A stretch of 64,000 nt of DNA from Solenopsis invicta (lineage: Eukaryota; Arthropoda; Insecta; Hymenoptera; Formicidae): positions 12,573,306 to 12,637,305 of the forward strand of contig NC_052677.1 in the NCBI RefSeq assembly GCF_016802725.1, in the 5' to 3' direction. Of the stretch, positions 12,600 through 25,350 are shown one piece after another; position 1 is the stretch's first letter; every line of letters begins with the position of its first letter. The notes below the pieces were generated by a model that was not told the origin of the DNA, ran no database searches, and saw only the letters and a program-made list of their open reading frames with translations. The position numbers and the translations under genes were made by a program.

Positions 12600-15180
12600 A
12601 ATAAGACGGCGCGCGCAATTAATTTTCGGGCTTTTGCTAATTAAATTTTTGCCCGTCGCGCGTGCCGTCGGGCTCGCGTCTATTATGCCCGCCAACGCTA
12701 TTGACAGTTTCTAACCTTCCCTTCTTCTTCATCAGTTTAGTTCGATTGTTCGACAAAGGAGTTAACCGACAATTTTATTTTAATTTTCTCTCAAGTATGA
12801 AAATCACGTTAACGTCTCTAATTTAATTTGGATTATATGCATACATAAATGTGTATGTGAAGAGAGAAAGGGAGAATATAAAAATTACTTTTGTTAAATT
12901 CATTCATTTTGTTTTTATTTAACTTCACGCCGATTAATTACACGCTCTGTTGTTTTAATATAGCAAATCACACGGAATTCAGTAAATAGATGAATGAGAC
13001 GGAGATCAATAATAAGAGAAAAATCATAAATCTCTGAAAAAGAGCGTCCAATGATCCGGTCGGGCAATTACATCACCATCTTGTGTTCGTACAAGTGCCA
13101 GTAGATCCGTAGAATTCATAATGGGATTCCCCCAGGATCTCTAAAACTTCTAGGAGTCGTGTGCTACGGAGCGTGATACGGTAACGAGGGAGTTCAAGGT
13201 TAAAAGCAATGGAGACGGAACTGAGAGAGAAAAAGAGAATGATCGGAGCAAAGAGAAAGAGAGAAGGAGAAAGTTGTGCCGACGAGAAGGACAAAGAGTC
13301 AGAGAAAAAGAGAGAGAGAGGGAGAGGGAGAGCGCAGTCGGACGATTTCGCATAGTAGTGAATTACGAGGACGTAAGTCGCACGTACAATCAATATATTG
13401 GCTGTAACACGGCATTTATAAACAATGTATACGTAACAACACTGCATAGCGTTATATAGCCATTGTAGATTCATTTGAAAGCTAAATATAATCGATTAAC
13501 TCCAACACCGCAATAAGAATATTTTATGCCTCAAATTTTCTATCCTCTTACAAATTCTTGACATTTTACTTCCCGCATAATCGTTGTTACATCAACTAGG
13601 ACAGACATAAACGGTCTAAATCCACAAAGATCTATAGAGAGGGATTCGCTTATAGAAACCTCCACCTATAGTACACTCCGCGTGCGTGTGTACAATAGTA
13701 ATAGTTGCTACAAAAGTTTGCGAGCAGAGTGTTACAATGCTCGACATAGCAAGAGTTCATGTAGAAGCGTGAAAGGCCCGTCGCAGGTCCACACGAAGAT
13801 TCAATGGGAGGGGAAACCAGCCACGATGATAGGAACGAAAGGGGAGGGAGAGAGAAAGAGAGAGAGGGGTAGAGGTATGCGGGTAGGCGGACAAGCAACT
13901 ATACAAAGACAATGTGTTTGTTGTCGATTAGCGGGAGGACGAGGTGAGGTTTTTACGAGAGTTTGGGACGGGCCTCGACCCGGCGAAGCGTAGTCGTTTA
14001 CAGCCGGAAAGAATCGGGGCCCGTGGCCCAAATGACCCTTACACCCTCTCCGGCTTCCCCCTTCCACCGTACACCATCCGCCAACCTGCACCGAGATTTA
14101 CGGCAATTCGCTTTTTGCCTCCTTTAAGAGCTTTCGTATTATCTTACTGCCGCCGTTTCTGCTTCCTCCCGCGAGTAAACCTACTTTACCTCCCACCTAC
14201 CGCAAGATTCTTCTCTTTCGCTCCCTGCTCACCTCAGCTCGTGCCTTCGCTCGACAGTATCTTCCCTCCTCTTCGATACGAACGAGTATATTTGTACAAG
14301 TAAGTACGAGCGGATACAGGTGTAACGCAGACACGAATGCAATGGAACACCTGAGTCCGTAATTATTTTGGGAGGGGGCACGGGAGGAGAGGAGAGGAGA
14401 GGAGAGGAGAGGAGAGGAGAGTACGGTGACGGCGAAGAGGGAGCACACCGCCGGGAGACTTTAATTATGCCAAATTCGATTAGAGCGATATATATGTGTG
14501 CACGCGTCGTAGAAAATTTTCTGCTTGCGAAATTGTCTTCGCGAGACTTCACGAAGGTCCTACACGTATTCAAAAGCGCAATTTTTTTAAAAATAGCAGA
14601 TACTCTTAAAACGGTATACGGACATACTTTCTTGGATGGCAGGTCGTAATAATTTTTTTTCTCGATGAAGAAAATTATTGTTCGTGCGCCGGCTAGGGTA
14701 AAAGGTCAAAGATCAAAAGTGAAAGGCTCGCATTAAATTGAACTAATTTAGAAATAAAGTATCCATTGGCATATAATGTTAGATTTGTACGATAAACGAT
14801 TGCCCGATCGATTTTCAAGTCGAAGTGAAAGGCTGCAGACGTTCGAGCATTTAATAACGAATCTATCTAAACGACTAATTGGATTCGGCTAATGTGTAGT
14901 GCTTTTACAGGCATCCCGTGATTTATCGCCGAGATATGAGAACAGGAAACCTAATTAATATAACAGCTTTCTAATAATCCCGTGCAAAATTATTATGCTT
15001 CTTAAAATGTATATCGTTTAATCAGCGTGCCTACGTATGTTTCTTTTCGTTCGTACATCAACCGGAAAGATCGATAGCTGTGCAAGAATGCGATACCGTT
15101 CGACTCGCCGTCATCGTCACATTCCACGACACGCGGGAATCTCTGGCTGCGTAGAATTCTAAGATCTCCTCTGACGTCTG
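12600..15180. other. non-coding sequence, no gene seen
   Basis: Homeodomain-like TTAATTAAT and CTAATTAAAT words occur at 12,615-12,650. Purine-rich tracts lie at about 13,215-13,330. The rest is unique or AT-rich. Open frames around 13.7-14.3 kb are readings of GC-rich low-complexity DNA on both strands. Confidence 0.45.
14386..14420. repeat. (GGAGA)7 pentanucleotide array
   Basis: Seven perfect GGAGA units extend a purine-only run beginning at about 14,371. It could form triplex, or a two-tier quadruplex on the plus strand. Confidence 0.9.
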
Positions 15181-16060
15181 CTTAATTAATTACCATCCGC
15201 GGTTTTAATTAGCCGGGGCTGCTGCCTGCGTTCCCCTGGCCTCCCTCCCTCCCATCCCTGCCTCCTGCCTGCCACCCGCTGCCCCTCTTTTCACGTCGTT
15301 CCGTCTCGGTTCTGGTCGTGGAAAATCGTGAGAGTTACGTTAGCGAGATCTCCTACAATTATACGCACGCACACGTCGCTATTTCGAACCGACCGTAACG
15401 TGTCCACACCTTTAGCACGCATCAGATGGCCGCTATTCTTCGCGACGCATAAATGCGTGACGTGGAGCGCGCGTATTTCTTACTATATAAATTGCGATGG
15501 CAATATTTCATCCACAAACGTTCGCAACGCGCGGTGTGTGTGTGTGTGTGTGTGTGTCGAGCAAACGTATAAAAATTGTATTATTTCAAATTATCTATTT
15601 ACAGCAACCCCGTCCGACACTAATGGCCGATTCAATCTTCGAAGACATCTGACAACGTCAAATTGTTGACAATCTCTTAAATACGCTTGATTTACTTTCG
15701 GTATCGGCAACGTGGATTAGCACTGACGACAGTTAAATTACTTCCATTTTTAACGAGAAAAATCGATCGTCAATTTAACACTCGTTAACGAGAATTTGAG
15801 AAAGGTTGGTGAACTCGGCCATAAGAGTCGTTTACTACGTCAAATCCCATTAAACTTCATCGAATCATTATCCGTCCTTACGTGCGCCAATTTTTTAAGA
15901 TTCTCCATAATTTCCGATTGCGCGAAAATATTAAGTTTCCTAACTGGGGTTATATTCCAACGTCATTAAAACAATATATGTCATTTACAGTTTAAGTATC
16001 AAAGATGGTGCGCTAATCGTCAAAAAGAAAGAGAAAAGCAAGGGGCGAGCGAGAAGAAAA
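15181..16060. other. non-coding sequence with short repeats
   Basis: TTAATTAATTA and TTTTAATTAGC cores lie at 15,181-15,218. A pyrimidine-rich patch (15,240-15,300) and a TG run (15,533-15,557) follow, then unique AT-leaning sequence. No gene is evident. Confidence 0.45.
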
Positions 16061-16089
16061 TGTTAATTTAAATCGTGCACTCGTGCGAT

Positions 16090-16117
16090 CATTGTTTATT
16101 GTTATGCATGCTAATGG
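16090..16117 (+). promoter_or_regulatory. SoxB/POU-like composite site
   Basis: ATTGTTTATTGTTATGCATGCTAATG lies here in two overlapping parts: a forkhead/Sox word (ATTGTTTAT), then ATTGTTATGCAT at 16,098-16,109. The latter resembles the Sox-octamer composite (CATTGTTATGCAAAT) in spacing and orientation, with mismatches mainly at the 3' end. Insect SoxB proteins and POU proteins (Vvl/Pdm type) are plausible binders. This is motif inference only. Confidence 0.3.
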
Positions 16118-16264
16118 AGTTCTAAGGGTTCATAGGACTCCGGCTACTCCGATTCAAGGGGATTTTGTTAATTCTGCGCTAGGATGATTTTAACCGTGGG
16201 CTTAAAGTACAAAACGAGAGTGAGAAAGAGAGAGAATTAAGAATATGCAGTTTCTTTACAAAAA

Positions 16265-16274
16265 GAAAAGAAAG

Positions 16275-16305
<31 letters not shown>

Positions 16306-16307
16306 AA
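16265..16307. repeat. (GA)n purine tract
   Basis: GA dinucleotide run interrupted once, preceded by AAAGAAAAG units. Confidence 0.85.
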
Positions 16308-16620
16308 GCTCAACATCTCATAAGTTCAAATAATCTCAATATTCGTTTCTACTCCGCCATTTTCTATTCGCCATTTCAATCGACAAGAAATTTACATATC
16401 ATTTAAAACGTTCCGTACCGTTATAAAATTTTAAAATATTCAATTACATTCTGTCGCCCCCGTTCGTCAAATTACCTTGTATATCCATAATATCGATAAA
16501 TATGTACATTATTGCTGTTATCGTTAACATAATCGTAGCGATTGAAAGATGCGTTCCATTAATCAACTGGTGGCAATATTGATGTATCAGAATGTTAGAA
16601 ATAATAAAATGCGCCACAGT

Positions 16621-16801
<181 letters not shown>

Positions 16802-16859
16802 ACTATATTTCCGCCCCTCTCTTCATCAATATACGGAGTAATATTCATAATGTAATGGA

Positions 16860-17279
16860 ACTGCCGTAATGTAAGCTAATGCATCCTGCAATTTCTTGAA
16901 AGCACTCGAATAATTCAGCAAAGGCAATGTATTCCTAATATACTTAGAAACTCTCTGATATATTTATCTCGCAGTTAGAAATTCGCAACCGTTTTACAGC
17001 TGTCTAAATCGTTCAATATCTCGCGTTATGTTTTAAATAAGAAGAGAAACACGTCGTAATGAAATTAAGGGAAACACATCGCAATGAAATTAATTCTGTC
17101 AGCACACGGCCGATTATGCAAATGTCGTTATGCTATTTGTAGCAGCCAACAAAATCGTCACCCACTTCATTCCTATTCGTGCTATTATCGTACTCTCATT
17201 AAAAAAGACGATAAGATTCATTCAAATAACAAACATGGAAATTATATTTGAGAGAAAAGACAAGAGAAAAAAGAGAAAA

Positions 17280-17310
<31 letters not shown>

Positions 17311-18340
17311 AGAGAGAGAGAGAGAGAAAGAGAGAGAAAGAGAGTTCAAACGATAAATATTTTTAAGAGTCGCGCATGTTTTGTTACTGATAAAATAACA
17401 TTGCTTTTAAGAAAACATAAACAATGTCAGGAAGTTTATCGGTATTACTGCACGAGTACATAAATAGTGTCCCCGTATTTTTTTACTCTTCGTTAATACC
17501 GTTATGTATAAAGTAAATATATATATAAAGTAAAGTAAAATGAAAAAAAAGAAGAAAAAAAACTAGTCGCACCATTAATGTTAGAAATTAGCGACAGATG
17601 ACAAGCGGAATGAGTATCACGAACTTGTCTAGCGCACGCGCGTGCACACACGCAGGATTCGCACACACATTCGCGGTGTGTTCACGCATAGACGCGTACG
17701 TACACTATCAACCGATATAAACTCACATACGTGAAACGGCTTTTACTTAGGCGTTCCGTTACCATACATTATCCCAGAGTGCTCTACGGGGTGACTAGAT
17801 TGAGATTCGCGACAGGTGGGCCGCACGACCCCGCGCCATATGGAATTGACAAGTTTTTACGCGGTTGCTGCGGAATTGCGGGACTTGAGTATATCACATA
17901 TATATCATATTAAAAAAACGAAGAAAACCAAGGGGCACGAGTGTCGTATCTATCTATATGTATATTCTACATCTATCTATCGGACGTGTGGAGATCAATA
18001 AAATAATCAAGGTCTTCGTCATCGAAACACCGACTATTCGTAATCCATTTGAGACGGATCACAAGTATATTCACTGATGAAATAGAACGAAACAAGTTTA
18101 CTAGCCGACTGTTTGACATCAAAGTTAATTAGAATTTATTTTCGCTATTCGAGACATATAAATCGACGTTAAAAAAAAAAAAAAAAATCGACGGTTTCGC
18201 GCGCGGCCACAACTTTTTTATAATAATACGATAATTAAAAATCAGCAACAGCGTTACTTTCGAGAGTTACTTCACTTTGTTATTACTACGGCGGACGCCT
18301 TGGTGCATTAGCTTGAATACATCCATGAATATTATCCTGT
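16860..18340. other. non-coding sequence, no gene seen
   Basis: AT-leaning unique sequence with a GA-rich tract at 17,250-17,344, a TATA/AAAG-rich patch at about 17,515-17,565, alternating CG/CA words at 17,635-17,700 and an A-run at about 18,172-18,187. No coding signal is apparent. Confidence 0.5.
17250..17344. repeat. GA/AAAG purine-only tract
   Basis: About 95 bp of almost uninterrupted purine on the plus strand, mostly AG repeats with AAAG interruptions. It is a simple repeat. Confidence 0.9.
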
Positions 18341-18349
18341 ACTTCGCCG

Positions 18350-19130
18350 AGGACTGAGGAGGGTGTCTGGAGACGTAGCGGAGAGGGAGGTGGAGGAGGA
18401 TGAGGAGGAGGCGGTGGAGGAGGGCTAGCGAGGGGTCGGTCGGTATATAAGGTATAAGGTAGTCCATTAGCGTTAATATTATAAACGTTAGCTGCCCTCT
18501 GGCCATCCCCGTAACATACTCACGTGCGCCTGCGTACCTCTCTTCCCCCTCACCCGCCTCCACACAGTCCCTCTGCACACATTCTATCTGCGTTTACCAC
18601 ATACCCGCTATCTTCCTTCCACTCTCTCTCTATCGCGGGTGTACACTCGTCTTCCGTTTCTCTCCTTCTCTCTTTTGCCTCTCGATCGCTCGCTCGCTCT
18701 CTCCACACATCTCCATCTCTTTCTTGCTGTCTTGCATATATTCCTATTTTTCACGTTCTCTCTCGCGTGTATGCATCCATCTCTATCCGTCCTCGTCACA
18801 CCATCGTCATTCTATCGCACTTCGTTGCAGCAGCGGTTTCCAATGAGCACCTTCTGTATTTCTATCTTTGTTTTGTGCCCGCTTTATCTCTACCTAGCTC
18901 TCTTTCTCTCTCTCTCTCTCTCTGCTCCTATGCTTTGCTCTCTCATTCCTGTTCCCTCTATACTACTCGGTTATCTCTGCCTCGGTGTTCTCCATCTCCC
19001 TCACTCGTAAATTCATTTTGTCTCTTTTCGAGCTGTATCCCCTTCTTCGTCTTTCCATCTCGTAGGAATCCGCTCTGTCCCTCTCGCTCTTGTTTACTCT
19101 TCCTCCCTCTTTCGTTCACCGCACTCCAGT
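18350..19130. repeat. purine block then 600 bp pyrimidine-rich block
   Basis: The plus strand is strongly purine-rich from about 18,350 to 18,430 (GGAGGAGG-type words). It then becomes strongly pyrimidine-rich from about 18,525 to 19,130 (CTCT, TTCC and CCTC words with a CT run at 18,899-18,923). The longest open frame of the window (221 codons, 18,524-19,189, plus) lies in it and reads Ser/Leu/Pro/Cys low complexity, so I do not call it a gene. A TATATAAGG word at about 18,435 lies between the two blocks. Confidence 0.7.
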
Positions 19131-19139
19131 TTGCCTCCG

Positions 19140-21840
19140 CACGCATACGTGTGCGCGACGCGTACTCCCGACGAGTTACACGCACGTAGGCAGACACGCA
19201 TGCACGCACGCATGCACGAACGACGCATGAACGCACGCACACATATGTCTTATGAAGAGTACAAATACAAGTCAATACGAGTGGCTAGTACACGCAAGCG
19301 AACGCGATCGAGTAACGCGAATGCACCGTGTATTGTGGCAGATTTGATAGGTTTATATCGCAAATTAAGTCTTGGAGAAGCTTGACAAAATTTGTAAAAG
19401 GCAGAAAGTAAATTATAAAAAATACATAGGACAACCAATAATTGTATCGAAATGACTCTTTTTTATATTATATTGCGTTACGGCTGTATCTCTTTGCTCC
19501 GTTATCGCATTTCGAACGCTTCATTCACTATTTCAATCTTATCTGCAACCAGTGCTGATTACGCGGCAATAAAATTAATTATTATATCCACGCTTTCATA
19601 AGCCATTCAGAAATTGTCGGGTGAGAGACTAATTAGAAGCGCAAAATTTGTACGTTGAACAGGTTTGGTAAAATGTCGACGAAACCACGAAAGCATCGAT
19701 AATAATGCGTGTTGATGGTCCATTTAGGTATTAACCTCGAGCATAATATTTATCTGCCCGCTCTAAGTAATAAATCCTCTTTGTGATTAATGTATCGAGG
19801 ATTATTTCAGAAAAAGCGCTGCCTCACGCGCAGCTTCGACGTTTTTATAAGCCCGGATTTATTTTATTAATTTTTATTAATATGTATTCGACCATTAATT
19901 ATGCGTATATACACATAAAATTAAGTTTTTTCGCATCATAAAGTTGCGAAAACTAAAGCACTATACGATTGCGAGTCGCGAGACAAATCGATTTCGACTA
20001 TCGTGATGATATGTAGCAGATATTTTATCAATACATTGTATGTGTGCAATATGTATATGCACACGCACACGCAATATGTATATAAATAAGAGATATATGT
20101 ATCTTACTTTGTTTATTAAAACTGTTATCTGCAGTAGAGTCTGAAAAGTTATCAATAGGCATTCAGAAAACGTACGGCGCCACATGTTTTATTAGTACTA
20201 TCTAGCATCACTACTCGTACACTTATCATAATAAATTTGATAAAATCGCACAAAACTCACGTATCAGAGTGTGATCAAACTATCGGCCGTTAATGTTTTC
20301 TCGCTACAGTTTTGACACAGTTATCGTAATCCTCATATTTAATTTCGAAATCGGTTTTGGCTCGATCACTCGACAAACGAAAATCTTCGTCTAAGTGTTT
20401 CTCATTATTGTGGCGGGTTTGAGACGGGGTGGGCAGGAAACGAAATCGACATGGACCCGCCTCGCGCTAGCAAACGTCTCGTCGGAAAGTGGCAGTTTGC
20501 AATTAAACGACGATGTTATCGTAAAGGGCGGCCGGCTCGGTTCAGTGTGTACATGGCAGCGAATTAAAATGTAAATACTTGATTAAAGTTAATCCCGGGC
20601 AGGTGAATAAACCTGGTACACAAAGACAGAGAAAGAAATACGGCGATTCTATGGGGCGGTGCGGCGGAGTAGGCGGGAAGGAAAGCGAGATATCCATAGT
20701 GGTCCTAAGGGGTGCTTTTTATTGCCGCTTTTTATTAGCTGAGTAGGTGTACTCCGTTCCGCCGTTGCCCCTCAACTCTACCCCCGAAGCGCTCCAAGCC
20801 CTTAGCCAACCACCCATCCCCCTCCCTCGCCCGCCCCCGCTTTCGTCCCCCTCTGCCGTCGCTTCTCGCTCGCGATCCACCGCCTGCGGAGTCGTGCTGG
20901 CGTGTGGAGCGCGCGTCGGAGGGTTGATTAAAACTAACGTTGCGCCAAGAATTACCCTGTGAGATTGAAAATTAAATTAATATACAAAACCCCCGCCCAC
21001 CCGGGGCTAATTAGTTATATGATAGTAATTAAAAGTTAAGTATATCTTCGTGCGCGGACGTTCCAGCGCACCACCTCCCGTCTCGCTCCCGGCTGTCATC
21101 CCCAAAACGGCCGTGAGCAATCCTTTAGCTCCCGAGTGGATATCGTGCTTAAAAAAACGACGTTGTCGCTCCTGCTAACAAGCCTTTCAGATATTTTTTG
21201 CGAAACCCGCGCCCCAGTTATATCTAATTGTTAAATCAATTTCCACGTGTTTGAATTCATTTACAGTTTGACTTTCATATCAACTTTTGCAGCATCGGTC
21301 GAAAAAATATGCATACGAAATACAAAGACATTTTCTATATATATATACACACATTCTAATCCGTGATTTACAAAAAAATACGCGAGCCATCGCCGATCGC
21401 TAGATCGCTATCCGTGAGTCATCACTTTTCAAGAGTCCACGTAAATTAATGCAAATACGAGAGCGAAATATAGTTATTATTATTAGATATCGCAAAATAA
21501 ACGGGCACGCGCAGCTGGCGGAGCATTAATTTCCATTTGTTGCGCGTGCTATCTTTAGACGAGCGATCGGTATCATCGAGTACCTAGTAGCAAAAGACAA
21601 ATTACCTGGCCGCTGCGCGATCTCCACGGCGCAACCTTGATACGATAGCGCGCATAAACGCGCCCTAGTTCTCTGCCAAACTGAAAATAGTCGGCGAACT
21701 AATATCGCGACGTTGGAAATATTTTATACCTACATACGTTGCGCGCGGTGCACTCATATTCGAGCAACTTTCCTTACGAGTTATAACGCGCGCTTTATAT
21801 CCGCCTTCGAAAATAATTTCGCTAACCGTGATTCCTTGGG
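19140..21840. other. non-coding sequence, no gene seen
   Basis: CACG/CATGCACG words (19,140-19,240) precede AT-rich unique sequence. A homeodomain-rich patch at about 20,560-20,600 contains TGATTAAAGTTAATCCC, in which GATTA and TAATC are arranged as an inverted pair; TAATCC is a bicoid/Otd-type core. AATTAA-type cores recur at 20,965-21,035. No frame looks coding. Confidence 0.45.
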
Positions 21841-21845
21841 GGAGC

Positions 21846-21880
21846 GTGGCGGTGGCGGCGGCGGCGGCGGCGGCGGCGGA
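21846..21880. repeat. (GGC)n trinucleotide array
   Basis: About eleven GGC units, one GGT interruption. It reads poly-Gly or poly-Ala in short frames with no other coding support. Confidence 0.9.
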
Positions 21881-21884
21881 AGCG

Positions 21885-23300
21885 GCGTATCGCAATAACG
21901 CCGGAGGGAGGGAGCAAAAGGAAAAAAAAAAAAAGTCTTCGCGACTCCCTGAAAGTCGCGAGCCGATGCGCGCCGCGGCCACCGCTACCCCTTCGAATTT
22001 AGCATCGCGTCCGTTCCATTATTTTCTGGCGAGGAAATTTAGCCCCCGTCCGCTTAACAATTTTCGCGGTTTGGTAATGGACCTGCAGAGAAATTTCTGA
22101 TATCATCTAAATCCAGGTTAATCCGCAGAATTACAGAATTATGGAGAATTATAGACTAATACTCCTCATTTCTGATTACGCCAGCCATGAGGTTTTAATT
22201 GGTTCGATCGGCCGTTCGCGCGTATCTGTCATTAGATAGCATCATGTGAGATGTACAGTACGGTCCAGAAGTTCGCGTACGCGGCTGGTGCCAGTGAAGT
22301 AGAAGCCTTTTATATGCATGTCGTGTTTACAAATTTGTGAACGATAACGTGATCGACAAACAGACCTTATCGCAAATGGAGCCCGTGATTTTGAGAGAAA
22401 TCGGCCGGAGAAAAACCTCCTCGTCAAGCTCGATAAATTCGAGCGATAACGCGAGAGTAAATCGCACGGAAAGATGCGTCTGTCAATTTGCAGTTAATCT
22501 CGCATAACTAATAGAAAGCGCGTGCCAAAGAAACGATAATCCGCTCGTTCTCGTATCCGTTTAAACGCGCGACCCAGAAGATCTCGCGCTCGAGATATCT
22601 CCCACGAGAGATCACAAACAAATGGAAATCTATATATGCGAGTTAGATTTAGAAATTCTACGGTAGAATTAGCCAGAAATTACCGCGTTCACGGTCGATT
22701 TCTTTCCCAAATGACTCTGGAAATAAAATTAAACTCGAGCTCGCTGTATCGAAAATCGGAGTGGCAGTTTCGCTGATTAAAAGTTCAACCCACGTACATA
22801 GATCGATAATCAACGGTATAATTTATGCGATTCGCCCGAAAACGCATTATAAAAGGGACGGCAACGCGTCTTCCCGCAAAGAATATTCGCGTTCTACTCG
22901 AAAGTTGAAAACCGCTTGGCGGCGGGCCAGGGCTCACGTAACTACTTGTTTTGCCAAAGCTACGCGACGCCTGCTGCCGGCCTTCGCCTTCCGCCACAAC
23001 GGCGCGGCATAGTCAGTCGATTTTCGAAAAAGGTTAACACCTAGTCGCCCGGATCCGACCGCGACGACCACGTGGCAGCGGACGCGCCTGCGTGTCCCGC
23101 TCTCTCTCGCAACCTTACTCGGAAATTTCTTCTCAGTCTTCTCGTAGCTATCGGTCGACGCGATGCTTCCGCCGCGAAAAACGTTTCTGCCTGCGGACGG
23201 GAGAGCGAACGGCGAACGAGCGTGGAGTGCGAAAGAGCCGGCTCGCCGAACGAAACGCCAGGTCAGCCGGAAAATTTAAAATATTCTCGAAAGGTCCTGC
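21885..23300. other. non-coding sequence, no gene seen
   Basis: Unique sequence of mixed composition, GC-richer from 22.85 to 23.25 kb. A TATAAAAG word is at about 22,849. Overlapping frames of 60-120 codons on both strands look like chance. Confidence 0.45.
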
Positions 23301-23308
23301 AGATCCAA

Positions 23309-23420
23309 GTATATATATATATACACATGTATATACATATATACATGCATACATACATACATACATACATACATACATACGTACATATATGTATGTATGT
23401 ATGTATGCATATATGTATAC
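23309..23420. repeat. TA/CATA/TATG array, cruciform-prone
   Basis: A TA run grades into (CATA)n at about 23,347-23,380. After a short ACGTACATATATG centre it continues as (TATG)n to about 23,409. The two halves are reverse complements of one another, so the array can fold into a long hairpin. Confidence 0.85.
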
Positions 23421-23424
23421 GTTG

Positions 23425-24660
23425 GTGGCTAACTTGAGAATTCTAAATTTACCAGTATTTAAAGAGCACGAACGTGCATAGGAATTAACGATCTAAGAAC
23501 GAAAATGTGTTTAAGGATCTGAGAAGCACGAAACCGTAAGCTCGCACAGTTGTCACGAATTAGAACTGCGACAAACGCGTGCCACGAACTGTGCTGGACA
23601 TTAAACCCCCGAGGGTTAACGCCACTCCTGTGAGTACAAACGCGGGAACTTTGGTCGAAGAACGAGAAATATTTTGATTGCTGCTGTGTAAACGAGGACT
23701 TCACACGTGGGACACTAACCCTTCCCGCCGACAAAGACAGACTATACAGAGACAATGTTTTCCCATTTGCAGGTAGACGACAAGTGTCTCGAAAAAAGAA
23801 TCATAGATACGAGATCTATAGATACGTATGTACGCGTACCGTGCGAGCGAATGGGAAAAAAATCTTCAATCAAAAAATACGATCTCGCGTTTTTTTTCGA
23901 TCAACATTTTTTTTTTTTGAAAACTGAAACTTGTATTTGCAATGAATAGTTTAATTTTTAAACACATATTTGCCGCGAAACATGAAATGTTTAACTACGG
24001 TATATGTAAATAAATGAGATTCGGATCGAATTGTAGAACGATTTTTAATTTATATATATTGTACGTACAAATTTAATAAAATGTGAATTTATATTCGCGC
24101 AGAAGCGAATAATTTTTTAATTTATATTATCTGCAAAGCTTTTAATATTTAATTAATAAACGCATGAATAAGTAAAATCTGAATTCATGTGACCGGCCCA
24201 TTAATTTTTCATTTATATATTTTCCAGTAAATAGAGATGGTGCTTACATTTGCAATGGATATTTTAATTTTTAAATACGTTAGAAATTTATGAATATCGT
24301 TTAAATTTATATGTAATGTACGCAATTTTTAATGTATATGCAAATAAGTAAACACTAAAGAAAGAGGAAAACAAGGAATTGTTAATTCTTTATCCCCGAT
24401 TATTCCTTACACGAGTATTTTCATTCTGCCGCTGGATTAATCGATTAATATAAATATCGACGATTTCGTTAAGAGATCGGTCTCGTCCTAGAGAAATCCT
24501 AGAAATCCTAGAAATCCTAGAAATCCTATTGTTTAAAGTTTCATGCCTACAATCGATTGCTTTCTCTATAACGCATCGACGGATCGCCTACAGGAATCGG
24601 ATCATCGAGTCGGAGTGAGAGCTACGCGCGCTTATCGGCTACGTCAATCTTCCACGAAGT
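23425..24660. other. unique then AT-rich non-coding sequence
   Basis: At 23,760-23,778 a pyrimidine tract ends in CATTTGCAG followed by GTAGAC. This is a possible plus-strand acceptor, but no coding exon follows it. From 23.88 to 24.4 kb the sequence is AT-rich with A/T runs. No gene is seen. Confidence 0.4.
24486..24528. repeat. 9-bp tandem repeat (TCCTAGAAA)4
   Basis: One 11-bp unit (TCCTAGAGAAA), three perfect TCCTAGAAA units and a partial fifth form a small minisatellite. Confidence 0.9.
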
Positions 24661-25318
24661 GATAAAAAGCTAAGTTATCGCGAGTATACACACTCACCAC
24701 GATCGCCGGCATGCGTAGGCTGTTGAGCTGATCGAACCGCTAGATCCTCGGGCTGCTAGATCGCGAACCAGCACTCTTTTTCACTTTTAGACGACGACGA
24801 CGACGACAATTCGACACGTCGCGAGCCTCGTAGATCGGCGGTAGATTTCCTGACGACCCTCTCTCTCTCTCTCTCTCTCCCTCTCCCTCTCTTTCTCTTT
24901 CTCTCTCTCGCTGCTCCTCACACACGGCACACACAGACGGTCCTCACGGCGCGCCGCGCAGCGACGCAGCGACGCGCGACGGCATCGCGAGCAGGTGTCC
25001 ACGGGGGCCGAGTCCTCGTGCCTCGCGCGCTCGCGAGGATCCTTCGTCCTGTCCTCCTCCTCGGGCTATCGATCTCGGGAACGCACGCACGTCGCGCTGC
25101 TCGTCGACCACCGCGAGCGCGCCCGCCAATGCTCCAGGCGTCCGCTTCTCTGTCTTGTGTGTGGACGCACGTTCCTCCTCGAGGTTCACTTTCGATCAAT
25201 GGGACAGCGTGTAGTTCTTACGTTTCCCTCGTACGGCATCGATCCACGAAAGATCGTGCGTCGTCCACTCCGCTCCGTGTGTTAATCAATGACGATTACA
25301 TTATACGGACAAAAATCT

Positions 25319-25350
25319 CTCGTGTTGTCTCGTGTTGTCTCGTGTTGTCT
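25319..25350. repeat. 10-bp tandem repeat (CTCGTGTTGT)3
   Basis: Three perfect CTCGTGTTGT units lie inside the CpG-rich region. Confidence 0.9.

Noticed and set aside
18524..19189. 221-codon plus-strand open frame
   Set aside because: It is a translation of a pyrimidine-rich tract into Ser/Leu/Pro low complexity; no domain or splice context, and shifted frames are open as well.
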